Source of the DNA: Toxoplasma gondii ME49
Taxonomy: Eukaryota; Apicomplexa; Conoidasida; Eucoccidiorida; Sarcocystidae
Direction of reading: 5' to 3'
Length of the DNA stretch: 64,000 bases
Assembly: GCF_000006565.2 (NCBI RefSeq)
Contig: NC_031480.1
Coordinates: 1,752,144 to 1,816,143, forward strand
The translations under genes were made by a program, and so were the position numbers. Below the pieces are notes generated by a model. That model was not told the DNA's origin. It did no database searches and saw nothing but the letters and a program-made list of their open reading frames with translations. Positions 34,747 to 44,778 of this stretch are shown piece after piece; position 1 is the stretch's first letter; the number at the start of each line of letters is the position of its first letter.

Positions 34747-35241
34747 CTACGGTCTCTTCTTGAGGAGGCAGGTTTGGCAGCGTCTCTTGACTTGTTTGCC
34801 TTTCACGGCCAGACTGACCAACACGGCAATAGCGAGGCTGTTTCCAAGCACCTTTGCCCAACCTGGAACCCGTTTCCAAAAACCTAGGGCGCCGTTTTGT
34901 TTCGCCACTGTTTTATTTTCACGGGGCATCGTAGACTGTTTTGCAGACGGCGCGTCGTACGACACCACAACCGGTGCTGCCGACGCCCCGTTTTGGAAAC
35001 CGCCATGGTGACCAAGTCCTTGAACCTTATTCCTTTCTGCACTGTTCGCTGCCTCAGCGCCATTAAACAGAGAGGCTTTCAACAACTCTGGAGCCGCCGC
35101 CCTTTCATCTTGCCGGCTGCGAGATAGGTGATTTTCAGTGGCCGCATTGGCAGACGGGAAAAAAGAGCCAGCAGCAGAAATAAGGAGTGCCACAAGGAGA
35201 ACCACGCGCTCCCTTGGGTTTGCAGCAGAGGACCTCCACAT
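34747..35241 (-). CDS. Secreted single-helix protein, dense-granule-like (hypothetical)
   Basis: This is a single-exon frame of 164 residues. The N terminus is a classic signal peptide: basic start (MWRSSAANPRER), hydrophobic core VVLLVALLISAAG and an Ala-x-Ala type cleavage site near residue 33 (ANA|ATENH). A polar, Ala/Asn/Ser-rich middle follows. Near residues 128-147 is one membrane helix (WAKVLGNSLAIAVLVSLAV), then a basic tail (KGKQVKRR ... LLKKRP). Small size, signal peptide, internal hydrophobic helix and charged tail are the layout of many coccidian dense granule (GRA) proteins exported into the parasitophorous vacuole. I do not recognise a particular GRA, so the class is an inference from architecture. 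Confidence 0.65.
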   Translation of the reverse strand: MWRSSAANPRERVVLLVALLISAAGSFFPSANAATENHLSRSRQDERAAAPELLKASLFNGAEAANSAERNKVQGLGHHGGFQNGASAAPVVVSYDAPSAKQSTMPRENKTVAKQNGALGFWKRVPGWAKVLGNSLAIAVLVSLAVKGKQVKRRCQTCLLKKRP

Positions 35242-35347
35242 TTTTTTCTCACGAGAGAGAACGAGTGAATCGAGAGGACGAAAACTAAATACGCATGTGG
35301 CCCCGGTCGCGTGCTCCGTTCAATGCAAACCGTTCCAACGTGCACAG

Positions 35348-36043
35348 ACGGGCGTGTGCCGCAGCAGTTCACAAATAGTGTTTCCCAAAAAAAGGGTGAG
35401 AAATACCTTGCTTCTTTGGTGCCGAAATTTGCCACAAAATTGAAAGGAATTCGTGATGGCGAAGTCTCATACGTGTGGCGTCCCGACGGCGCGGAACAAG
35501 ATGCAGAAACCGTGCTCTCTGTACAGTGTCGGTTTGCCGGTTGGGTCGCCACGTCGAACGAACCACATGCAACAGTCAACTTGATCCAGGGTAGGAGCAG
35601 TCTCCCAGTTGCAGTTACCTCCTTTAAACTTCAAACAAGCACATCTATCACTATAGCGTGTAGATGTACTTCAGAAGGGAGCTGAACGCACTAACGACGG
35701 GGAGCGGACATAAGAGGGGTTCGTCAACAAACTCGGTACCCCTGTCTTGTTTCCAGTGGCCCCCCGAACTCGGCCCCCCTCGGCCGTTCAATCCCACGGA
35801 GAACAAATCACTTCAGGAGCAGATGTGGCACCCAACGTTCAACCTGCGAACTGCTTCAGCAAAACCGTGTCGGTCAGATTACGTGCGTGCACACACATTC
35901 TGCAATCCGAAGAAAAAATTCGAGTAAGGATTCGCGGCCGCGAAATGGCTCACAGGCGCTCGGGTACCCCACATTTGTTGGCGCGGGCCGTCGGGGCACA
36001 GAGTCGCCCGGCCAATTCCAAGGTGACTAGTCTGACTCGATGA
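35348..36043 (+). CDS. Candidate two-exon fragment of an unrecognised plus-strand gene
   Basis: Two open blocks join in phase: 35348-35590 (after TGCACAG, before GTAGGAG) and 35757 onward (after TTTCCAG). The first reads like folded protein (KYLASLVPKFATKLKGIRDGE, then SVQCRFAGW). The second contains NCFSKTVSVRLRACTHIL. Block 2 runs to a stop at 36043, but a strong GTAAGG donor at 35924 could end it earlier and lead to further exons near 36100-36270. The 5' end is unknown and would lie close to or over the divergent minus-strand gene at 34747-35241. No family is recognised. Confidence 0.3.
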
Positions 36044-38503
36044 AAAAGTTGCTGTTCATCGCCAGCATGGTGCACCATCAGCCAAATGGCAAGACACAAG
36101 GACGGCAGCTTCTGTTTTGGCTGCAAGAAGTGGGGGACCTAGATTTTCCGGTGTTGTTGCTGAGGCCCTTCTGTTGTCTTACCCTAAAACGCAGGAACCG
36201 CTCGCAACTCACGCGCACTTGGAGCCGGTACGACGGTTGCCACAGAAGTTTATTGGAGCTTTTTCGAAGATGCCTTTAAGCGCGTTTCAGTGTGCATCCA
36301 GCAAAATTTCGAGTTAAGGCAAAGATCTTTCATCTGTCTTAGAAGCAGTTTCTCCCTCAAAGCTTTTCGAGCTTTGAGCATCCCCCTTAAGGTGGCCGGT
36401 AGAAGCGTCGGACTCTCGGGACACAGTAACGCGCTGACGCGACTTGTCGCACTCCCTTCGTCGTACTGGAAATAAAAAAAGCACTTCCAAATGGATTCCA
36501 TGGAATAAGTGAAACTTACATTCACCAGCTGGCGTGAAAAGCGTCCATCCAGTTACTAAACAGGTGCCAGGCCAACAAGAATCCGATCCGTGTATTCTGT
36601 ACAGACTAACATCAGGAAGGAGACTACCGAAGTACTATAACCAGCCAGTTCCATGTGATTTCCCGATGCACATGCAGCGAACGCAAATACCTGAGGCATG
36701 GTATGGCTCATGGTTCAACCCACTGAAGAATGTGCGAAACGTGGCCTGCATGGCCGTTTCCTTGTCTCCATCCCCAAAACGAGCGTGCTTATGCCCGCTC
36801 TGTGGCACATGAGAAGTGCGATCGGTGGAAACAATTGAGTCAGACAGAGGAACTCTTTCGGTAAGCAACTGCTTAGGTCGTTTGCGAATGTACATGACAG
36901 AGGAACAAAGTGGCACAACCAGGTGTTCCCGGATAGAGTAACCACAGTCAGAATAAGCTAGAACAAACTGCATGTCTCACTCGGCTGGATTCCCTACCGC
37001 CGCATGTCGAATGAGATTCAAACTGCGCTGTCGTGCTACTGGGAGAGTCCCGCCTTCTTCGCTCCTTGTTTTGTCGGACCGCGGATCGCTTGACTCTCCA
37101 TACGCGACTTAACGAAGGATCCATCCTATAGATCTCATAGTTGAGAAATGCTGTTTCACCATGCTTTCAAAATTCCACTAAAAATGCATGCTCCATCTTG
37201 TATCGCTCATCTCTGCAGCATTTAGCTGGACTCCTTCGCCTATATAACGGTTGATCCATCACCACGCTTATAGTTGAAAACTGCTGTGTGTTCCCGAAGA
37301 TGAGAATGCTATACAGCCCCCAGGGTCCAGGATGCTTTTTTCGTCTCTGCAGTATCTAGCTGCGCATTTTTACAATTACATGATGACCATGATGACCGCC
37401 GACGGCGAGTGCTCTACGGCCAGTAGCGGTGTTGGATACTAGTAACCTGGCAGACTATCCTCATGGCGGGTCCAATGACAAAGCCTCTGTGGTGAATCAG
37501 AAGCAATACGTCATGACCTTTTCTTCTGCCGACAGTACGACAGTCGACGAGTAGGGGTACAGAAGCTGTAGACGCCCAAACATAAAGTAAAAAATCCGTT
37601 CCGGGTCTGGCAACAGATTAAGTACAAATAGAGGAACTCGCAGTAAGCACCCCACTGCGGAGGGCACAATCGCTAGAAAGCAGAAGTAGTGACTGCTAGA
37701 AGTGCTGTGAATTACTCTCATTCAGAAACACCCGGGGACGATCGTTATTCATCCTTTCCCTCTGCTACAGGTCATCGTTCCGGGGACCATAAACACTTTT
37801 TTTATTTCAGATTCACAGCCTCGCCGGCCTGTCACTTCGTGGCACCTAGACAAGTGACGGGGCAATCCTGAAAACCTTAGGATTCCCTTCGTCTCATGCA
37901 CACGAAGCCACAAAAGGTCAAAAACACTTTCGTTCCCTACCACGGGTGAGACATCAGCGATTTAGTTTTATTGAGAAGCGCTGCCGTAGTTCAGACGTGC
38001 ACCACCTTTCCGCTAAAAGGGCACTCTATAGCGGTGCGCATTTGAACTAAAACCGGATAGACGTCTGGGAGTTATTAAATCGTGGTTCGTCACGGCAGCC
38101 CTCGTGCACTTTACCACTTCGCATGTTCTGGTTTATATTGTGCCCCTCTTTAAGTTTCGACGTACTGCGAGATTCTCGTGATGACAGTAAGACCCACATG
38201 CGATTCTTGTATCTTCTTCAGAGGAAGATAATTACCAAGTAGAACACATCCGAGGATGCAAGGCGGGAGGTTCAACACCAGACATTGGCATTTCGAACCA
38301 TCCTCTCGATGGTTCAGGTTTATGAGTTTGACGCAACGGTGCGGATAGAAGACGGAGTCAATGCACTCGCGCGGAATAGATCACGGTCTCGTTTGACCGT
38401 GCTATTCGGTCGACAGCCTCAGATGCAAGAACGCCAACACCCCCAGATTTCGCGGTAGCATCGGACATTTGAAGACCGCTCCGACGCTTGCTGGGCAAAC
38501 GCA
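36044..38503. other. Largely non-coding
   Basis: An open block at about 36108-36315 (plus) could be a further exon of the candidate gene on its left. From 36.5 to 38.5 kb I see only short open frames with many stops on both strands and no splice-consistent conserved block. The right end should hold the 3' untranslated region of the intronless minus-strand gene. Confidence 0.4.
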
Positions 38504-41500
38504 TCATAAGTATGCGGTTACACGACCGAGAGTAACACCCGGAAGCACAAGTGAGTTATTTGTTAACTTCATGTCACGATATATTTCTTGCAGGAGTGCC
38601 ATCCACTGCAATCTTGATAAAGCTGCAACTGCTCTTGCGTTTTGATCAACTGGAGCCTCGTCCTTCTCTCTGTACTTGTCGTCGCTCGCAATATACTTTC
38701 GTGCACCTTCACCAGCTGTTGGAAACAACTCTGCTCCACTACTGCCCCCTCCGATGTCATGATACGTCTGTAACTCTGTCTGGTCATTTTCTTGGATTTC
38801 TGCCGCCGCTGACTTGTCTGCAATGCTACGAGGCGGTCCGTCACCATATTGACACAGAGTGGCCCGGTCTGTCCTCATGTTTTTGGAACCAGCAACAGCT
38901 GATGCAGAGAGTTCTTCAAAAAGCTGATCCAGTAAAGTTTGCGTCAGGCTAAGCTTTTGGAGGAACGTTCTTTGGCGGGACTGAACTACAACGACACCAT
39001 CCAACAGGTGAAAGCTGCTCTCGGCAATCCAGGCTGTTGCTGGGTCATACACAACAAACGAAACGCTCTCTTCCAGTGGAAGCAGGCTTACACGGGACTG
39101 AACAAGAACAAAACTGGATCGTCCAGATGATCCTGACTCATCCACAACACGTTCCACTAGTTGGGGGTGCCGAAAGGTTATAGTGGTATGGCCACGCAGT
39201 GTTGTTTCTGCAACCGAGAGGGCTTCAAAAACACGCTGCCGGCAATGGGGCGGCATCCTTTTAAGTTGACCATCCATTTCTACCGAGTGTGATGGAGAGT
39301 TCAAGGCCACGGGCAAGAGGTTGCCCTCAGACTGGAGATTACTCTGGTGAGGCGAGTACCTTGTATCGTTCTTCTCCGTGACGTGGACAAGGAACAGCCG
39401 GCCATTTTCGTAGCTCAGTCGAGAGACAATAAAGCGAATGAGGTCGGCACTCAGGAGCAAATTCTCATCCTCCATTTTACATTCTGCCTCGACAACAGCC
39501 CCTGGCCCTTTACGATAATACGACAACTTGCCAGCTGAGCCTTTGGACTCAAGCAACTTCATATACTCTGTTTTAGCATGGACAACATCAATCCACAAGA
39601 CTAGCAGCTGGGAAGACCGAGGGCTGAACAAGCGAGCCACAAGAAGTCTTTCCGAATGTTGATATATACACACGAAAAAGTAAGTAGGCTCTTTTGCCAA
39701 GTCGGCTACGCCGCTAATCTCATGGTATCCAGAATACACCAGAAACTCACTCATCTCTTCGAAGAACGACTCATCAACATGACCCTGAATAACAGTTTCC
39801 CTGAGGCCCCCGGAGTTCACAGGCTTCTTATACTGCAGTGTGATCGCGTCTTTTGACGTCAATCCCACTGATTTCCCCTTTTCAGGTGTGGTTGGCAATG
39901 AGCTGTCTGCGGGAGGTACCTGTCCTCTCTCCGAAGCGCAGATAGATTGTACGTGTAAATTCGATGAGATGTGTAGAACTATGCCGTGGACAAACTCTCG
40001 AGTTATGTTTTCGGGCCATTCTCGCATGTTCAACGTCTGAATGTGCACGTTAGATGTCATGGTGTCATAAACGACGATGATAACTTCCGCTCTTTTGTTC
40101 GAGATCATCTCTGCAAGTTCACGAGCCCAAAAGTAGCGATGAAGATCTTCCAGGGTTTTAGGGCAGTTGCTTGCAGCTGCATGTGGCGACTCTCCTGTAA
40201 AAACAAACTCTGACGCCGTTTGCTTGCAATTTTCAACCACTCCAGTGGCTTCTCCTGAGGGACAGAGGCCAATTCTGTGCTTCATGGACGCTCCGTCAAA
40301 CTCTCTGAAGGTATCCGCCATGGGTGGAACTTTAGCCGAGTTTTTATTTGAACCATCGAGACAAGATGTAGGAGTTGAGCTGCGGGGCGTCGACGACTCA
40401 ATGCCCCTTTTCGATTCCATATGGCTTGGGTAGCGAACATGAATGGTAACAACGAAGCACCTGCCTCCCGCCACTCTAATTTCTTTCAGGACCCCAGCGC
40501 ATCCCTGCGGGCAAATCCATCGTGTGCCGCTCTGTTGTGAGTCCACACTTACGGTTTGGGGGACTGTCATAAGGCTTTCGTTCGTAGCTGTCATCTGTTT
40601 CCGTCTGTCTTTCATCTGATTCACAGACTCTCCTAAAACACGCGCAAGGTCGCGTAAACTTTGAAGCTGTGACTGGTATTTCTGGAGAGGATCTTGGAAG
40701 CCATCTAGGCCTGTCCGACATGCTGAGATTTTTGCACGAAGAGAGTAATTGCCCGCAAAGCAGGCTTCACGCGTGGCGATAGCCCTCCGCAACTGGAGTT
40801 CTTCACATTTCAGACGGGCTACGGTCTGTTCCAGACTCTCTGTGTAGCCAAGTTGCCGAAACTGTTGTTGACTAGACCGCAACTTGGAACGAAGATCTAT
40901 ATTTGTAGAGAGAAGATTGGTCACAATTCGTCTGAACCGCTCCCACTCAAGCGCAGTCAATAACACATGTTGTTTATCTGCCGTAGGCTGCACCTTCGTC
41001 AAGGAAATGCTGTTGTATGCTCCTACTCCAGAAGAAGGGAGCATAAACCGTGCCTCCCCTGGTGAACCCCCGGCAACTACCAGAGCCGCCGGGGAAACCA
41101 CAGTGCGCCTACTTGAAGCTGTAGAAATGCTGCTGCCCTCCTTGTATCCATCCATATCTCTTCCGACAACGGTCTCTCTTGATCGTCTTGGGATTCCTTC
41201 ACTCATGCTTTGGGCACGAGTCGAACCCTCAAAAGGAGAGAATATGGGAACTCTGCTCGATCCCATAGTGGTGCAGCCTGGTCGAGCGTTTGTCTGGTCT
41301 TTAAATGTACTGTAGATTTCTGTGACATGTACACGATCGAGGTCCTCGAGCAACTTCCCCTCCTCTAAGAAAAGGTCAATAGCTTCTTCCATATGAGACG
41401 AAATCAGAGGCGCCGCTGCAGCGCTGCTGTCAGTGTTTGCACCGTTTCCCCCATTCCCACCAGAAACTCCCAGGAAAGATGTGGCTTTGGCCGAAGAAAG

Positions 41501-41863
41501 CTGGCCCTGATCAAGCGAGCTCTCGGTTTTTCCATAGTCTGTGGCATTCGAAGGCCCACAAAGCAAACCGGCATTTGGGTTAGGCGGTTCAACTGAGCCG
41601 TCATTTACGGGGTGGTGTGGCGTGGCCATCGATGCAAAGGGCCAGGCAGTACATAACGAGCACGGAGCACTGGCTGGTGAAGAGGCACACAAATCTGGTT
41701 TGTTCGAGTCGTCTTTGACGATGTACTTCTTCTCAAATAGTGGCTCATAAACACGGGGGAAGCCAGATCGAGCCGTCGGCAACCGCCCTCGAGGCGAGTT
41801 GCTGCCGCCCCCAGCTGGCATCTTTCGGCCTTCACTTTCGGATTCGCTTGCTAAGAAGCGCAT
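38504..41863 (-). CDS. Intronless 1119-residue protein of unknown function
   Basis: A single uninterrupted frame of 1119 residues is striking among multi-exon neighbours. ATG at 41863 is used; a second in-frame ATG at 41821 (MPAGGGSNS) is an alternative start. Residues 1 to about 290 are low-complexity, Ser/Gly/Pro-rich. About 300-430 is helical with coiled-coil character (LLTALEWERFRRIVTNLLS, YTESLEQTVARLKCEELQLRRAI). The remaining ~690 residues look like folded beta-rich modules separated by polar loops: RCFVVTIHVRY, AEVIIVVYDT, TYFFVCIYQHSERLLVARLF, LLVLWIDVVHA, GRLFLVHVTE, SSFVLVQSRVSLL, SVSFVVYDPATAWI. The recurring hydrophobic-strand pattern suggests three related modules, perhaps C2-like, but I see no diagnostic motif. 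No signal peptide or membrane helix is present, so a cytosolic or cytoskeletal place is likely. Confidence 0.85.
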   Translation of the reverse strand: MRFLASESESEGRKMPAGGGSNSPRGRLPTARSGFPRVYEPLFEKKYIVKDDSNKPDLCASSPASAPCSLCTAWPFASMATPHHPVNDGSVEPPNPNAGLLCGPSNATDYGKTESSLDQGQLSSAKATSFLGVSGGNGGNGANTDSSAAAAPLISSHMEEAIDLFLEEGKLLEDLDRVHVTEIYSTFKDQTNARPGCTTMGSSRVPIFSPFEGSTRAQSMSEGIPRRSRETVVGRDMDGYKEGSSISTASSRRTVVSPAALVVAGGSPGEARFMLPSSGVGAYNSISLTKVQPTADKQHVLLTALEWERFRRIVTNLLSTNIDLRSKLRSSQQQFRQLGYTESLEQTVARLKCEELQLRRAIATREACFAGNYSLRAKISACRTGLDGFQDPLQKYQSQLQSLRDLARVLGESVNQMKDRRKQMTATNESLMTVPQTVSVDSQQSGTRWICPQGCAGVLKEIRVAGGRCFVVTIHVRYPSHMESKRGIESSTPRSSTPTSCLDGSNKNSAKVPPMADTFREFDGASMKHRIGLCPSGEATGVVENCKQTASEFVFTGESPHAAASNCPKTLEDLHRYFWARELAEMISNKRAEVIIVVYDTMTSNVHIQTLNMREWPENITREFVHGIVLHISSNLHVQSICASERGQVPPADSSLPTTPEKGKSVGLTSKDAITLQYKKPVNSGGLRETVIQGHVDESFFEEMSEFLVYSGYHEISGVADLAKEPTYFFVCIYQHSERLLVARLFSPRSSQLLVLWIDVVHAKTEYMKLLESKGSAGKLSYYRKGPGAVVEAECKMEDENLLLSADLIRFIVSRLSYENGRLFLVHVTEKNDTRYSPHQSNLQSEGNLLPVALNSPSHSVEMDGQLKRMPPHCRQRVFEALSVAETTLRGHTTITFRHPQLVERVVDESGSSGRSSFVLVQSRVSLLPLEESVSFVVYDPATAWIAESSFHLLDGVVVVQSRQRTFLQKLSLTQTLLDQLFEELSASAVAGSKNMRTDRATLCQYGDGPPRSIADKSAAAEIQENDQTELQTYHDIGGGSSGAELFPTAGEGARKYIASDDKYREKDEAPVDQNARAVAALSRLQWMALLQEIYRDMKLTNNSLVLPGVTLGRVTAYL

Positions 41864-43985
41864 GGAGGCAAAAACAACGTACTGAAAGCCGCGATTTCTG
41901 AGTTGTCACAGCTTCACCACGTCACAAAGAAAGCGGAGTCAGCATCTTGCTAAACGTAAGAAAGTGCGAGAAGCGGATGCCCGGCGTGTGCTTACGCTTT
42001 CTGCCAACTCCTCGCTTTGGAAGTTGGATCTGTGCTCGATAACTCCATTCGCCATCTCAGCGTCGCTTTATGTATTTGGACAGAGTCCAAGCACTCTCTA
42101 TAATGCTAATCTTCTTCTCTGTGGAGGCAGGTTTCTAATATTTGGAGATTTTGGCACACAGAACTCGAAGCTGCGGTTATGCAGCCCCGAGCAGTGAACC
42201 AGCCAGATGCGAAAAGAGGGACCCGCTTAGCTGAGTTTGGAAAGTCTGGTGATGTTTTTGTTTGCATCCGAAGCGCGGTGACAAATGGCGACATTTTGCC
42301 TTGTTGACAAATAACTTCTATGCTGAGTTTGACATCGCACAAGGATGCTCCATGGTTCCGGAACCGTTAAAGAGCATCCTCCAGGACAGTAGTTGCGAGA
42401 TTAGGGTATTCTGAATTTTGAAGATATGGTCGTCTTCAAAACTGACGCCGTGAAACATTTTATAAACGCAACTTCCCGAACAGTTCAACCAGTGCTCTCA
42501 TTCTGATGCAGATTCCTGTTCTTGTCTTTATAGATGTGCTCTGGATTCTTCACATCCGCTTACAGTAGCTGTTATTGCTGTTTTTTCATTATCAATGGAG
42601 TCCATTAACGTTAGCAGGACAGAGGGCTTGAGTCGACCCTTTCCTTAGCGAGTTCGTGATCACACACAAAATGAATATCTTGGTCACAATTTCGAGAGTC
42701 ACAGCAGTTAAGCTGTACCAACCCGTGCCAAACCCGTTTGCGAAGCGATTTTGAGACATAGATGCTCGTATGTCTGTAGAATAATTGTTTTGCACAGAGA
42801 TTGAGAAATCCGCTTTGCCCCGAACAGGGGAACCAACCCGCAGAGGTTTTCGACTGTCGGAACTTCACTCGGCATCAAGTTTCATACAGCGGAGGCCATC
42901 CCTCAGCTGCTGTAGAAAGGGTGATACCAGTAGTGAGAAGCTGAGTATAACTAATGGAGTCATTTGCCCGATGCAATAGCCATCGCACTTATTCGTAGTT
43001 GATTGACGCCGTAGCTACTATCACAGCGTCAGCTACATTGACCAAAAGGACACACCCCCTACAGACGAGACGAACAGCATTCGAGCGAGGTGGGCGAGTA
43101 ATAAGACAAAAGCTTCAGGGAGTGCTTCGAAAATAGTAAAGAGTTCTTGTTAGGAGCAGTCTGTGAGAGCTTTCAAAGCCAAACAGCAATCCAGGTACTC
43201 CCCCCGTGGACCGCGCTAAGGCCATGACCCCCGTTCCTTCTCTCAGGCCATGTCACGTGGCACTTTGTTTTTCGGGTCAAGAGGATGGTGGTGGAAGATG
43301 TGGTTCCCCAACGCTAACTGTTGCACATGTTGGATGCAAGAATTGAGTAGCGTGAGCTGCTATTTGTAGTTTCGACACAGTCTAGTCGCTGCACGTCACG
43401 AATCTGATGCCAATAAAAGTAACAGGTTGGACAGTTGCCCGATGGCAGCCAAAAATTGAACACTGAGTGGAAGCATTGCTGCGGACGATGCTCACATGAA
43501 GTTCCTTAAGTGCACAAGGCATGCATGCTTGCGGTACCGATGTCTGAGTACTGCAAACAAGGACTGAAAGCCTCAAACGTGATATACGGTGAAACATGCT
43601 GAGTCAAGAATCCAGCCGATCAATTGGGAAGAACGCTCTGAGAGCCAAAAGGAAGGGAAAGGAAAACAGGGAAGCCTGATTCATTAGTATGGTAATACAG
43701 GATCCAGAAGAGAGAAGAAAAAGCAGACCTGCGCTGCCTCACATACCTCAGGAGGCCAAACGAAATCCCGAATGTCAGTTGATATCTTTCACGTACTTTG
43801 AAACGCATCAGCCAGAGCATTCACAAGCATACGGAGAAGGGGTACATGCCTTGTTTAGCCTTTCGGAAGTCCTGTGCGACGGAACTGCAGGACGACAGTG
43901 TGCGTTCTCTTCTGCAGCCTGTTAGCGATAATCGGTTTCGCGGGACGCGCATCTTGTTTCCGATCGTTTCCGACATATGTCACAC
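41864..43985. other. Mostly non-coding; may contain 3' exons of the tandem-domain gene
   Basis: On the minus strand, a block near 43390-43530 (CMPCALKELH ... CSIFGCHRATVQPVTFIGIRF) begins like the Cys-rich A-type exons of the gene to the right, and one near 43700-43800 contains RERYQLTFGISFG, which resembles the end of a B-type exon. These could be a decayed sixth unit or 3' exons. From 41.9 to 43.3 kb I see nothing coding. Confidence 0.3.
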
Positions 43986-44778
43986 CGACACTGGCGTAAT
44001 TGGTGCTTCATGGAGCGTGTCAAGGTTGAAGCTGAGAAATACAGTTGCTTCCAGAACGCGGATTGTATATTCAATGGTTGTGTGTTGCCTCTCCCCAGCA
44101 TACGCGACTTGAAGCTTGATAGTGTAGTTAGTGCCTGCATGGAGAGACCCCGGCTCAGCTGCTGCGGTCAGCTGGTTGTCGGAAACAGAAAACAGATCCT
44201 CGAAGGGCCGCGGATCGGCACTTATCGACCTCCACTCTACTGCTAGCCCGGAAGAAGTCCCTGTTTTCACATGTTCGCAGTAGTCGACTGCCGCGCTCAA
44301 CGTGACACCTTCGTTGCTGTCTATTTCTAACGTTTGCTGCGACGTTGCCCGAAGAATAGGAGGCGTGAGCGAGCTTTGCAGAGTCACCCGGGTGGTGGCT
44401 GCAACACAGGCCGCATCCATAATGCTGCATAAAATTGCGAGATACACGCTCATTGAAAACGTGCGGGTAAAAAAGCACCCTCTTGTAATAAGCGGCCGTT
44501 CGATCCATCGTACTGCAGGGATGGGTGATGACTCTCTATGTCAGCAGGCTGTTGGGTACAAATTCCTTACCAACGATTCGTACTTACATCGGGCCATGTT
44601 TTGCTGGGAGTCGGTGACAGTCAACTCGAATTCTACGTCGAAAGTGTTGACCAATGGATTTCTTTCCTTGAATTCTTTCACAGCCTGGTAAACCGTTGCA
44701 GCGTCCATGGTCAGGGTGAGTTCTTTCGCTGTCCGTGCGGCTTTCACAAATGTGCTCGGGCATTGTCCAAGGCAGTTC
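43986..44778 (-). repeat. Duplicated exon pair, unit 5 (A5 44778-44588, B5 44398-43986)
   Basis: A5 (191 nt) follows AACAG and ends CGAT|GTAAGT; it reads NCLGQCPSTFVK ... FDVEFELTV. B5 follows TTGCAG and contains VEWRSISAD and LHAGTNYTIKLQVAYAG. Its 3' boundary (TCG|GTGTGA at 43986) is weak and an earlier donor is possible. Confidence 0.6.
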
